Below are positions 53,269 to 64,000 of a stretch of DNA of 64,000 nt, in pieces. The first letter of the stretch is position 1; every line of letters starts with the position of its first letter. The notes under the pieces are model-generated. The model was not told where the DNA came from. It searched no databases and saw nothing but the letters and a program-made list of their open reading frames with translations. Position numbers and translations under genes: made by a program. Source of the stretch: Lumbricus terrestris (lineage: Eukaryota; Annelida; Clitellata; Crassiclitellata; Lumbricidae); NCBI GenBank assembly GCA_949752735.1, contig OX457039.1, positions 30,875,313 through 30,939,312 of the forward strand. Reading direction: 5' to 3'.

Positions 53269-55379
53269 CAGTGGCGCAACCAGGGGGTGCTGGGGGGTGC
53301 TTGAGCACCCCCTGGGCTAAAAAGGTGACCCACACAATATTCCCAAATCCGAGGAGTTTTTTGTGGGTGGGGTGGGGGGGGGGGTAGGGGTCTTTTGCTC
53401 TTTCAGTATTTCGGATTACACAATCAAGCAAGTTCCTTAATTCATTCTTAAGTAACTTAGTCAAATTCATGGTTCATAAAGCACTAGATTTCAGTGTTTA
53501 GCTGGTCTACCTGAGTTTGTCTGGGGCTCGATAATTTGTCTAGACTGATGAATTAAAAGTTCTAGCTATATGCCTATATGTCTTTACATTACAGTGTCTC
53601 ACCAATTTATCGATGATATGTTACGACATAATCGATAATACCGTGTGTACTATTTTATAAAGGCCTAGTTAAGAATTGTTTCCTTAAAATTAGTATTATA
53701 ATAATATATAGCTATTCAACTTTGTTTGATCTAGACATTTACAACGGAGAAAGCGCCCAGAAACGAAAATATTCCCAAGAAAATTTGACAAAATGATAGT
53801 AGTTTTTAGTTGCTGTTTATTATATTGAATTACATAAACTGCCATATTATACCATGATCTTATTTCCTACTATATAATTTTAATTTTATTATTTATTATT
53901 ATAATATAATTATGATACTATTGTATGCTATTATAATGTAGGGCCTACATAACTTGCTGTCATGGGCGGATATTTAGGGCGATGGGGGAGACGTAAGTAA
54001 TTGTGAGGCAATACTCTGAATTTTAAACCCCAAAGTTCGTGGTAAGGAGATGGAGATGATTATATCCCCCAATATGTCATAAATAGTTCATAAATATTAA
54101 TAAAATTTCTCAATGTTATTCGCTGTTTATCTATATAGGCCTACAATGAACAATTATGTTAAGATGACAGTCTAAAATGCTGTCATTACAGTGTGTGTAA
54201 ATTTTAGAAATTCTTAATTAAACGATGGGAGGAGACATTTATTGAAATCTTTTAGGCCCATCACGTCTCTGAGCACTAAAATCATGAGTTATTTTGTAAA
54301 AAATGACAGCTTTAAAAGTCACGATGCACTGTGCAAATTCAAATATTTTAAGTAATTGTGAGGCAACACTCAGAAATTTTAGACTAATATCTATGACTAT
54401 CAGCATTGAAAATGAACAATTTTATTAAGATGACAGCTTAAAAGCGTACCATTACAGTATGGAAATAAAAAATTAAACAATGGGAAGGGGCATTGAAGTC
54501 TTACACAATGTCTTTCAGCAACGAAATCCTGATAAATTTCGTTAAAATGACAGCCTAAAATGATGCCACTGCAGTGTGGAAATAAAAATTTTATTTTGGG
54601 GAGGAGGCTCATCCCCTGCCCAAGCCCCTTCCCCTGCTAAGCCTATTTTGAAAACTGAAATCATTCTTTTTTATCAGCAATGAAGTCATAGAGTTATTTT
54701 TGCTAGACATCTTAAAATGGTACCAAAAAATAAACGTGGAAACTCAGAAAAATGACTTTTGTTACGATTGTGAGACTATATTCATTGACGTTTAGACCAC
54801 TTTTATCAGCACTGAAAAAGTATGGCAATTTTGCTTTAGATGGCAGCTTAAAATGCTGCCATTGCAGTGTGGAAATTAGACAAGTTCTTATGTGGAGGGG
54901 CACATCCTCTTCCAAAGCCCCTGCCCTTTTTCGTCGGAGGCTCGCTTTTCCCTAGAAACCTTGATTCCCAGAGAAGGGACTAGATAAAACACTGCAGGTC
55001 ATTGGGTGAGGGACTAGATCAAACACTGGTTATCATTTCTGCCACTCACGAGCTATAGACCTAAGACCCTTTGTCTCATCTAAACAAATTTATGGGAAAA
55101 GACATTTTTGAAGCTTTAAACCATGTTTTTCAGAAGTTTTCATGACTTTATCGCTCATAAATACAGCTGGCAACCAAAGGCCTGGAAAGTGCTCTATAGC
55201 TGATGTCAAACGTAAAAATGCGTTGGTTTCTGGGGCTCCGCCCCAGACCCCGCTGGGGGAGCGTCGTAAGCCATAGTCGGCATTGGCTTCGTTCCTTTGG
55301 CACTCGCTGCTTCGCACCTTCGGCGCTTACAATAATAATTCTGAGCACCCCCCAGGAAAATTTTCTGGTTGCGCCCCTG
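53269..55379. mobile_element. 2.1-kb hAT-like non-autonomous element
   Basis: Ends CAGTGGCGCAACCAG and CTGGTTGCGCCCCTG, with a perfect 8-bp duplication TATAGATC (53261, 55380). Subterminal GAGCACCCCCC blocks occur at both ends. Between 54130 and 54930 about four diverged copies of a unit occur (AAGATGACAGC, AAAATG, CCATTACAGT, GGAAATAAAAAT). No transposase frame. Confidence 0.9.
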
Positions 55380-55622
55380 TATAGATCTACTGGAGGAGAC
55401 CATGCATATTGAAGCCTGCAATTGGGGTTCTGGAACGGAAAAATATACAATAACGGCATGCATTACAGTGTTATAATTAATTGGCCGCCATGCAAGGACT
55501 CGATAAATTATGAGAGCTCACGACGCTTCCCCAAACTCGATCCTATAACCATTTGATTCGGTTGCTTGTCGGCTTGCTCAAGGTCGAGTAAACATTCCCG
55601 AAACAAACCCGGGCTACAGCCA

Positions 55623-55810
55623 TCATCCAGGGGGCCAATCCGGCCATGCCCCCATCAGAAATGTGTATAGGACGTGGCCTTCCTCTCCCCCCATCAGGTT
55701 TAAACAAGCTTTCGAACAATGCAGCAAGAACAGTAGGATACGACTAAAAACTATATAATTATTTAGCATTGGCTTGGAAAAATGGTAGTAAGAAGGATAT
55801 GGCCTCCCAA
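55623..55810. mobile_element. Fragment of the GGATCCAGGGGG MITE family
   Basis: CATCCAGGGGGCCAATCCGG, TAGGACGT, AGCAAGAACAGTAGGATA resemble 24103-24240. The right end is missing. Confidence 0.5.
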
Positions 55811-55888
55811 CACTTAGAAAAATTTAATAGGCTAGCTAGGCCTATATATAAAAACTGAAACAATTTAGTTGTTGCTAGCAGCTGGTCA

Positions 55889-56288
55889 GTGGCGGCGCCA
55901 GGATTTCAGTTTCGGGGGGGCTGAAGCCACGACCGAAATCTCATGAAAATTTTCCGTTTTCGCCGCCAAAATTTCTGACGACCTTTTTTTTTTTTTAGTC
56001 ATCGACCGAAATCCGAGGAAAATCCTGGGAAAATTTTCCATTTTCGCCGCCAAAATTTCTGACGACCTTTTTTTTTTTTTAGTCATCGACCGACGAAATC
56101 CTAGGAAAATCCTGGGAAAATTTTCCATTTTCGCCGCCAAAATTTCTGACGACCTTTTTTTTTTTTTAGTCATCAGCCCAAAATCGTGAATGTTTCACTG
56201 TAAAAATTTTAGAATGGCCCTTTTTTTAGGGGGGGTTGAACCTCCTGTAGGGGGCTTAGCCCCCCAGCCCCTCCTAGCGCCGCCACTG
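55889..56288. mobile_element. hAT-like MITE, CAGTGGCGGCGCCAGG family
   Basis: Ends CAGTGGCGGCGCCAGG and CTAGCGCCGCCACTG, flanked by CAGCTGGT and CAGTTGGT (8 bp, one change). The interior has three tandem copies of a roughly 90-bp unit with TTCGCCGCCAAAATTTCTGA, CGACC, a T run and AGTCATC. The left end recurs at 61862. Confidence 0.88.
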
Positions 56289-57064
56289 CAGTTGGTGCTA
56301 ATTATGGGCACAGTGATTCGTTTGTGACAGACCTAGCCTATAAGCCCAGTTAATTATTATTTAAGGTATTTTCTTAAACTGCTTTCAAGCTTTATTGCGC
56401 TAAAAAATTCAAGCAGACGTGTGTTAGGCCTAAATCGCATCTAGGCTAACGATTAACCTATCTGGATCCTGAATTTTTTCCTTTGCGGCAGGGATGGGAG
56501 GTGGTGGGGAAAAGACTATTAAGAGGATTATATGAATTGCATAGAGAGGTGGGTGAAGAGAAAAAGGAAGGTGTATGGAAAAGGGAGGGAGAGACAGGAA
56601 TGGGAAGGTGGTTGGAGAAAGGGGAGAAATGGGAGGGGAATTTTAGAAAGGGTTCACAGTTTAGGGTATACGGCCTCAAAAGATGAAATCCTGGCGCAGC
56701 CGCAGTTAATTGGCAAACAATTATTGTTCTCAATCCATCGAATCCCTAGTCTTGCATATCATGTCTACCTAAAGATCGAGGGATGAAGCCACATATAGTA
56801 ACCTACGCAACCCACGTAGCCTACCGCTTGAAAAACGTATGTAGCCTAGTCACCTACTTTAAGATTCCTCGCTGTGTCAAATTTACATTTAGCCTACGAA
56901 AGTTTATAAGCCTAAGCGACAGACATGCTGGTTTCCTTTATTCCAGAGATTAATTTTGAACGTGGGCCCTATGCCTATATTCGCATGCAATTATTAGCAA
57001 ATTATAAATAGCTAGGCTATAGGGGGATAATAATAGGCCTGTGCCTATACAATATATATTTAGG
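56289..57064. other. Intergenic, TAGGCC-rich, nothing else recognised
   Basis: Contains a G/A-rich purine stretch (about 56481-56655) and TAGGCC motifs. No gene or bounded element seen. Confidence 0.5.
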
Positions 57065-57229
57065 CAGCGGCGTAGGCATGGGGGGTTTCGGGGGATTAAA
57101 CCCCCATAAAATTGGCTCCGTAAAAAGGTTTTTTAGGGTTATTTATCCATTTAAGCAAGAAATATAGCAAAAAACAGGGTATGCGCCATAACCCCCCCCC
57201 CCCATAATAAATTCCTGGCTACGCCACTG
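57065..57229 (+). mobile_element. hAT-like MITE, GTAGCCAGG family, copy 2
   Basis: Ends CAGCGGCGTAGGCATGG and CCTGGCTACGCCACTG, with a perfect 8-bp duplication TATTTAGG (57057, 57230). Interior GGTTATTTATCCATTTAAGC is shared with 61492 and 36283. Confidence 0.93.
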
Positions 57230-57802
57230 TATTTAGGCCGCCTAGGCCTATACTTTAATTGTGCCTTAACGAATGTATAGATCGAGTTTTAGCCTTTTAC
57301 ACCTATCGTAGCCTACTGCCGAGAAAGACCGATTAGACAACTATAGGCAAAATAGTGATCAGGCGTTTAAAGCCAAATTTACAAAATAATACTATTAATG
57401 AAGTATATAATATTATAGGGCTATAGCCTATAGGCCCTACATGTAGATGATTTCAGTGAACACAGGTTTAGGCTATAGTCAACAATTGTGATCTTTATTG
57501 GCCGAAAATGTGGATCGGTGCTATATAGGCCCTATGAATATTCGGTAATGACTGCAATTATAGGCCCTATATATAGGCCTATAATTATTAATAGTTGAGC
57601 ATTCATGTATAGATGCTAAATTGTCGCATTTTCAAATCTATATACATAGGGCTATAGATATATGCCTCTATTAAATTTCTCTTATTATTTCCATTTTGTA
57701 AACTTTTCAAATGATAATTAAGGCTATATCCTGATTAAGATAATTATGATAATAGTCTACATCCTCGAAACTTGCTATTAGATTAATTAATTATTTGAGC
57801 GT

Positions 57803-58011
57803 CTAGATAATAGAATGCGATCTCTGAAAGGTAGAATCCGATTTGATGACGACTTCTGGTTCACGAGTTGACCTTTCGGGACTTTGATGAAGTAGGCGTA
57901 GGTCTACTTCGCGTGTCTTTTCAGATGCGAGGTCCGCTGTCTCCTTTCCTTTTAACGGAACCAGTTTTACTTTTCCAGTCTTCGAAGCCTCGGTCTTCTT
58001 CGTCTGCAGCC
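57803..58011 (-). CDS. Unidentified gene, last exon
   Basis: Acceptor AATATTACAG; LQTKKTEASKTGKVKLVPLK to the end QRSHSII and TAG. The frame matches the phase left by the previous exon. Confidence 0.68.
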
Positions 58012-60889
58012 CTGTAATATTAGGCTACCATATTTTAGTCAGAAAGGCAAACACGTACAATGACGACCGCAGTAGCTAATAGAATGCCCTATAGGCCCTA
58101 AGCAATGATTAGGAAAAGTTAGGCCTAACTAAAAAGTCGCAAGCTTTTAGATAAAAAAAATTGGTTAGTTAAGGCGGAAGTTTAAATAAGAAAAAAAGTT
58201 TAGTTAAAACGAAAGTTTGACTAATTTTTTTAGTTGTCAGTTAAGTAAAAGATACATTTATAGTACCAAATCAGCAAGTATACACAATTAACCGTCTTCC
58301 GCAATGAGAAATAATTCTAAATGTAGGCCTAGGCCTACTCTTACAGCGTGATCGATGCCCGAAATACCAGTTTAATTTAGGTACAGTTAGACTAATAATT
58401 AAGTTAGGACAAATTAAACTACGCATGCATACATCGCAATCTTGCTAGAGCTGGGCCTACGGTCGCCTACCATTAAAACTTGGATATAGATAGATCTAGG
58501 CTAAATGACTCTCATATTATGTTGAGGTCTTCTTACCGATTTGCTTGGATTCTGTCTTATTAGAAGAGTTTTTCTTGACGCTCTCTGATGCCTTGCATTG
58601 CAGCTGCTTAGGCCTTTCGTTCCTTTGTGCCCTATATCGGAATTCGTCTGTTTCAGTTAGGACTCTGGATTTTGAATCCTTCTTGTCCTCTTGATGCGCT
58701 TCGTGATCGATGATCAATCTAAACAAGACAACATGCAACCATTAGAATGCACTATTATTAGGCCTATATAGTTTCTCGGTGGAGTTAGGCATGGGCGGAG
58801 ACCTGGGCGAAGACTGGGGGGGGGGGGAGCGGAAAGACGCGAGATTTTGTTACGGACGAATGGCTGAGTGTCGCCGACAAATTTCCATCTTTTGCCGGCC
58901 AAAATTTCTGACGACCTTTTTTTAGTCATCCGGCGAAATCTCTACGAAATTTTCTATTTTCGCTGCCAAAAAGTTGATGACCTTTTTTTAGTCGTGACGC
59001 TCAACGATTGGAGGGGGGACAGGTGCATGGGCCGTCCCCCAACACCTCCATTGGGGGACCATCCTCTCTGTCCTCCCCCCTAGGCCCATGGAGTAATGCC
59101 TGCATAGCAGGGCTGTTTTTAAGGAAATTTTACAACTGCACATCCTCTTCACTCCTTTCTCAACCTCCATGGTAAATTACTCCCAATCTGAGGAAAATGA
59201 CCTATATTTTACTAGTTTTAACTGCACGGAACGTGACGGAAGTGCTTCTACAGCTACACGAATCCATTTAAAACTGCACATTTGTGTAGAACTGCACGTT
59301 AAAAAAGCCCTGCTGCACAACCTAAAAAGGCTAAATCTTAAGGTCATCGCGAAAATTTAGAAAATAATATTGTCTCTTTCAGTATTTTCATGGGCTTTAG
59401 ATGAGACCCATGCATGTGGGTTCCATAGGGGCTCACATGGAAGCATGGATATGAGTTAACGCAAAAGTGTTAACCTTATCACCAACCTTCAGCCCTATAT
59501 ATAGGCAGGGCTTAAAGTATATAAAATGAAGTGCCTGGACGCTCCTTAACTTTCCAGTATGTGCTGTCCAAATAAGTGGCAGGACGGAGTTCAGATTTGA
59601 AAATAAGTGCCTGGACGCCGTCCATGACCGTCCAGCCACACTTAGGCCATGCCTATAGGTTTTATATACATAGCGGTGATGACGGTGGTTTAGGGACCTA
59701 CATGTATAATATATAGTGTACCAGCAGCAGAAGAAGTATAGGCTATTAGGCTATAGTACTAGCAGATGCAGCGATATATCCGTAACATTAGACCTAATAG
59801 TATGAAGCTTCATGACCTTAATCTAGGACTGGCAGCCACTCAGTTCCGTGTAGGCTATGAGTTCCAGATTACTTTAAAACTTTGAGGTTAAGGTGGCCAA
59901 ATGACGGCTTTGCGGTAAAGGGATGGCGCAGATGCAATCATTCAAATATTGAGCAATCAAAGCATTGTACCCAGAGGCGTAGCGACCGCCCTCCGTACCC
60001 TCCGACCGAAGGGGGCCCCGCACGGAAAGGGGGCCCCTAAAAGTGGCAAAAAAGGTTAAGGTGTAACTAGGTAGCTGACATTTATTGACGCTATTGCACA
60101 TGCCATGCCAGTTTTACTGTTAAAACGGTGAAGTACGGAATAGGGCCTGCATGTACACTGTAGAAGTGTAGATCTATACAATACAAATCCTGTATATTGC
60201 ATGAAATAAATACCGCATTCCAGTTTCTGCATTGTAAAGGGCCCGCCGATCCGGACATATGTTCGGAGGGGGCCACGCTCTTTGTTGCTACGGCCCTGAT
60301 TGTACTGTACCCGACTTCATTCGCCGCTTCGATGATCACATTTGCTTTGCAGCAGGCCTATTTTTCCACTGTCAGTAGTATCATGATCAGCAGTAGGAGG
60401 CTGTAGGCCTAATTAATTGTCAATTGTCAAGTCTTCAAATTAGCGTAATCATTGATTGGTTTTGAAAATTCAGCCATTCTATATAAGCTATGGAAGTAAA
60501 AGTCATAGGCGTATACTATAGGAGGCGTGTCGAGAAAACCGGAAGAAGATTTTAAGATTTTGGGCGAATGGCAAAAAAGCTCATCAGATTTTTCGGGCAA
60601 AAGGAAAATCTTTGCCCCCCCACCCCACTGCCGAAATGTCCCCAACGCCTATGGTAAAAGTTAATAACTAGCAAGTGAAAAAGGAAAAGTTACCTGTCGA
60701 TTTTGTTCACGGCATCGAAGTCATTGTTTACTGGAGGCAGTTGCATGGGATCGGTCAGTGGGACGTTCTGTTCCTCGGTCAGAGATGGTAGCAGCTGAAA
60801 GCGATCTTCATGACATGCAGCCGCAGTCAACGGATCCTCGCTCGATATGTACAACGCCATCCTTAGCAGTTCAAAGGCAAACGACCTCT
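57803..60889 (-). CDS. Unidentified gene, last three exons (5' incomplete)
   Basis: Exons 60889-60694, 58718-58537 and 58011-57803 join in phase (2, then 1) with good GT-AG sites, and the frame stays open to TAG at 57803-57805, about 195 residues. The first exon is ordinary protein sequence (FAFELLRMALYISSEDP, HEDRFQLLPSLTEEQN, NNDFDAVNKIDR). The other two are hydrophilic and rich in Lys, Ser and Glu (KKNSSNKTESKQ, QTKKTEASKTGK), a likely disordered tail ending QRSHSII. No transmembrane segment or known motif. I do not recognise the family. Transcribed in the same direction as CLSTN; upstream exons should lie right of 60889, but I could not find them in the remaining 3 kb. Confidence 0.7.
58537..58718 (-). 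CDS. Unidentified gene, exon n-1
   Basis: Acceptor CTTGTTTAG, donor GTAAGA. Starts LIIDHEAHQEDKKDSKS and continues Lys/Ser-rich. Phase 2 in, phase 1 out. Confidence 0.7.
58790..59090. mobile_element. Possible hAT-like MITE related to 55889
   Basis: Ends CATGGGC and GCCCATG, flanked by GAGTTAGG and GAGTAATG (6 of 8). The interior repeats AAAATTTCTGACGACC, then TTTAGTCATC, CGGCGAAAT, as in 55889 and 49393. Within the intron of the unidentified gene. Confidence 0.55.
59972..60298. mobile_element. hAT-like MITE, 327 bp
   Basis: Ends CAGAGGCGTAGCGAC and GTTGCTACGGCCCTG, flanked by ATTGTACC and ATTGTACT (one change). GGGGGCCCC-type blocks lie near both ends. In the intron of the unidentified gene. 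Confidence 0.85.
60504..60653. mobile_element. hAT-like MITE, 150 bp
   Basis: Ends CATAGGCGTA and AACGCCTATG, with a perfect 8-bp duplication GTAAAAGT (60496, 60654). It ends 40 bp downstream of the donor of the exon at 60694. The CATAGGCGTA end resembles the element at 15034. Confidence 0.88.
60694..60889 (-). CDS. Unidentified gene, exon n-2
   Basis: Acceptor TTATTCTAG, donor GTAACT. Needs one base from an upstream exon (phase 1). 65 codons without stop, RSFAFELLRMALYISSED through VNKIDR. Confidence 0.7.
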
Positions 60890-61491
60890 CTAGAATAATA
60901 TAAGCAACTCATTAGGCCTGGGCCTACACTGAAAGCCTGCGCAGTGTGGGTATTAGATAAACCTATACTTATACCCGGGTACAGCGACAGAACGAGCACA
61001 AAACTGATGAGCAATCCTCACATCAAGTAGGCCTACTAGCATAGAAGTAGACGAAATGCATTGGAGATGCAGTCATATGGCTGTTAGCCTAGGCCTATAT
61101 AGGCCTACTCCAGGCGGATTTTGTCCAACAAAATAATCAGAAATAACGTGTGAAACGGAAATAATCAGTGATTAAATAACAGTAAAATCTATAATTGATC
61201 ACAGAAACACGAATTAGCAATTAGTAAGATTTTTTTAGATAGACCTAAATAAGTCAAATCGAGGCTTAATTGTAGCCTACTTTTTTAGGTTTGTCGGTTG
61301 ATGAGGCACCGATGATACTATGCAATTTTAAATCTTATTATGAGTCTATCATACTCATTGCTATGTTGAATAATTCAGTATAGGCCTAGGGATCTCGAAT
61401 TTATTAGTCACATATGGGAATCGGGAGATGCTCTTCATAATATGTAACATAAAATGGGTTGATACAATAAATTATTAGGCTACATCACAAT

Positions 61492-61647
61492 CAGTGGCGT
61501 AGGCAAGGGGTGTTTCGGGGGTTAGACCCCCCATTGGCTCCGGGAAAAGGTTTTTAAGGTTATTTTTCCATTTAAGTAAGAAAAAAAGAGAAAAACAGTC
61601 TTTCCGGCCATAAAACCCCCCATCAAAAATTACTGGCTACGCCACTG
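61492..61647 (+). mobile_element. hAT-like MITE, GTAGCCAGG family, copy 3
   Basis: Ends CAGTGGCGTAGGCAAGG and ACTGGCTACGCCACTG, with a perfect 8-bp duplication ATCACAAT (61484, 61648). Interior TTATTTTTCCATTTAAGTAAG matches the copies at 57065 and 36283. Confidence 0.95.
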
Positions 61648-61861
61648 ATCACAATAGACAAGACTTGGAATTCTAAGAAGGTTCTAGCAATCGCTGTTAT
61701 CACAAAGAGGCGCTAATTAAAATGAACTTAAAGCTTGGTCTCTTCATTTAATCCTGCGCTCGAGTAAATAAATAGACTATAGGCCTACGTACCTACAGAG
61801 GGTATACACTGTTCAAGGCACACATATATAATTATGGGCGTACAGAATGATGCTCATGTGC

Positions 61862-61925
61862 AGTGGCGGCGCCAGGATTTCAGGTTTGGGGGGGCTGAAG
61901 CCCCAAGCCTTCCTCCCTCCCAGAG
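61862..61925 (+). mobile_element. Left end of CAGTGGCGGCGCCAGG MITE
   Basis: The first 23 bases equal those of the element at 55889, followed by GGGGGGGCTGAAGCC. The right end was not found, so it is a truncated copy. Confidence 0.6.
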
Positions 61926-62379
61926 ACGCAACTAGAACATTTTTTTCCCAGGGCGGTCATATTGCAATCGTGCGAAGGGTTTTACAAGAAATTGTGCACT
62001 GGCACAAACGCGCTCCACATAAATATTCCATTGCAAGATGTAGTTGGAGATTGAGTGGGTTATTTAAACGAAGTCAGCAATTGTTGAGGTTTTTGATTTT
62101 TAGAGTATCCGGCCGCAAACCTAGATTAAGTTCCAAAATTTCATAAACAAAGGTGTCCAACTAAGGTAGCAAAGGAGAATGGGAGGTCCTCAAACGCGTC
62201 CGCGTCAAGTCTATGCCGTGCCAGCGCTGTACCATACCCCAAATTTCAGTCATCTGAGCCGAAAGGCAATGCATTATATACAGTGCGTGTGCACATAGCA
62301 GCCCGAGTAGCTATGTGGTGCAGACAGCGAGGTAATGTAAAGTCCCTATTGTCTTTGATATACCGATTTGCAAGCACTC

Positions 62380-63585
62380 AAAAACACCGTTGACTAGAGT
62401 TCCAAGTTATCACAATAAGAGGTGTCCAACACAGCATTAATATTCAGAAATTCCATAAAACAATGGTGTGCAATTCAGTATTATCGTATAAAAAGTCAAC
62501 CATGGACACAGTCTCGGGATCCAAGTTGTCACAATAAGAGGTGTCCAACACAGTATTAATATTCAGAAATTTTACAAAAAATGTTGTGCAATTCAGTATT
62601 ATTGTGTAAAAAGTCGACCATGGACACAGACTCGAGATCCAAGTTGTCACAATAAAAGGTGTCCAACACAGCATTGATATTCAAAAAATCCACAATACAA
62701 TGGTGTGCAATTCAGTACTATCGTATAAAAAGTCAACCATGGACACAGACTCGAGATCCAAGTTATCACAATAAAAGGTGTCCAACACAGTATTAATACT
62801 CAGAAATTTTACATTAAAAAAGTAATCACAATAATGGATGGAACCGATTTGACTAGGGTCTATGACAACAGAGGCCGTTACCCTGAACATTCAATTAAGA
62901 TAATCACAAATAAAAATAAATCACAATAAAGGTGTCCAACAGCGTATTAATATTCAGAAAATCCGCAATACAATGGTGTGCAATTCAGTACTATCGTATA
63001 AAAAGTCGACCATGAACACGGACTCGAGTTTCAAGTTATTACAATAAAGGTGTCCAACACAGATTTAATATTCAGAAATTTCACAATAAAATGGTGTGCA
63101 ATTCAGTATTAGGCTATCGTATAAAAAGTCGACCATGGACTCGGACTCGAGTTCTAAGTTATCACAATAAAGGTGTCCAACACAGAATTAATATCAGAAA
63201 ATTTACAATAAAATGGTGTGCAATTCAGCATTATCGTATAAAAAGTCGACCATGGACTCGGACCCGAGTTCTAAGTTATCACAATAAAGGTGTCCAACAC
63301 AGATTTAATATTCAGAAATTTTACAATAAAATGGTGTGCAATTCAGTTTTATCGTATAAAAAGTCGGCAATGGACACGGACTCGAGTTCCAAGTTATCAC
63401 AATAAAGGTGTCCAACACAGTATTAATACTCAGAAATTTTACAATAAAAAAGGCATCACAATAATGGATGGATCCGATTTGACCAGGGTCTATGGCAACA
63501 GAGGCCGTTACCCTGAACATTCAATTTAAATAATCGCAAATAAAAATAAATCACAATAAAGGTGTCCAACAGCATTCACAGGACA
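62380..63585. repeat. 118-bp satellite with higher-order repeat
   Basis: Units begin GGTGTCCAACA at 62421, 62540, 62658, 62777, 62931, 63049, 63172, 63289, 63407 and 63561. Most are 117-123 bp. The two starting at 62777 and 63407 are 154 bp, with an extra part ATAATGGATGG, CAGAGGCCGTTACCCTGAAC. The long units are 630 bp apart, so four short units plus one long unit form a higher-order period. Confidence 0.96.
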
Positions 63586-64000
63586 CTATTATAATTATCT
63601 GCCTGCATATTACTATTGACAGAAAACAGTTAAAGTTTCCTTAATTTAATACAAAAATATGCATGCTTAGATATAATTTATATGCACACAATTATTTTAT
63701 AATTATAATTATAATTATCTGCACACAAATGTTTTACATAATTATAGGCCTACATTCCCAGACAGTGGTGGTATACACAACAAGAATATAATAATTATTA
63801 TACCGAAAATTACAAAAGCGCACACAGCTGAGGTGTGTAAGATAAACATGATGCAAATCTGACAACTACATTGTTGTGTCAAAGGCATTTCTGGATAAAA
63901 CGCAATCTTCTGGATAATCAGCAGTCTGTAATATTATTTTCATGCATGAAGTGCAGCACAGATGCAACACCACTATGGAAGATTTTAAAATTTTCACATA
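63586..64000. other. AT-rich end of window, nothing recognised
   Basis: Palindromic AT runs (ATAATTATAATTATAATTAT) and one TAGGCCTA. No exon of the gene at 57803-60889 is recognised here. Confidence 0.5.

Noticed and set aside
63091..63529. Overlapping ~100-codon frames with repeated RIKSRPWTRTRV motifs
   Set aside because: Products of the 118-bp satellite; frames survive only where unit lengths happen to keep phase.
62380..63585. CRISPR-like appearance of regular repeats
   Set aside because: Units are 118 bp and similar throughout, with no unique spacers; the genome is animal.

Overview
The window is metazoan nuclear DNA: spliced genes with GT-AG introns, long introns full of SINEs, LINE fragments and DNA transposons, and many microsatellites. 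The gene families point to an animal. The TAGGCCTA-rich DNA and the repeat mix suggest a marine invertebrate, but I cannot name the species from the sequence.

Layout. (1) 1-8072, + strand: the 3' part of a dishevelled (Wnt signalling) gene in seven exons. It runs from the linker just before the DEP domain, through the DEP domain, to an unusual C-terminus. (2) 12175-49240, - strand: a complete calsyntenin gene. Seventeen exons join in phase to a 937-residue type I membrane protein with signal peptide, two cadherin repeats, a LamG-like region, a transmembrane helix, an NPM motif and two WD-type kinesin light chain motifs. The two genes converge, with stop codons about 4.1 kb apart. (3) 57803-60889, - strand: the last three exons of a gene I do not recognise, which continues upstream, probably beyond the window.

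Repeats. Introns and intergenic DNA hold at least a dozen hAT-like non-autonomous elements, most delimited by terminal inverted repeats plus perfect or near-perfect 8-bp target duplications. One is a 2.4-kb element with a LINE fragment nested in it, and one family is present in three copies. There are also an 80-bp piggyBac-like element, several tRNA-headed SINE families, 5'-truncated CR1/L2-like and other LINE fragments, three long intronic hairpins, a 30-bp minisatellite, and a 118-bp satellite with higher-order structure at 62.4-63.6 kb. The right-hand 14 kb (from about 49.9 kb) differs from the rest: it is saturated with the palindromic motif TAGGCCTA.

The two recognised genes do not form a pathway. 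Dishevelled acts in the cytoplasm in Wnt signalling. Calsyntenin acts at the cell surface and in vesicle transport. Their linkage may be old, because vertebrate DVL and CLSTN paralogues also share chromosome arms. All exon limits were set by hand from reading frame, phase, splice sites and family similarity.
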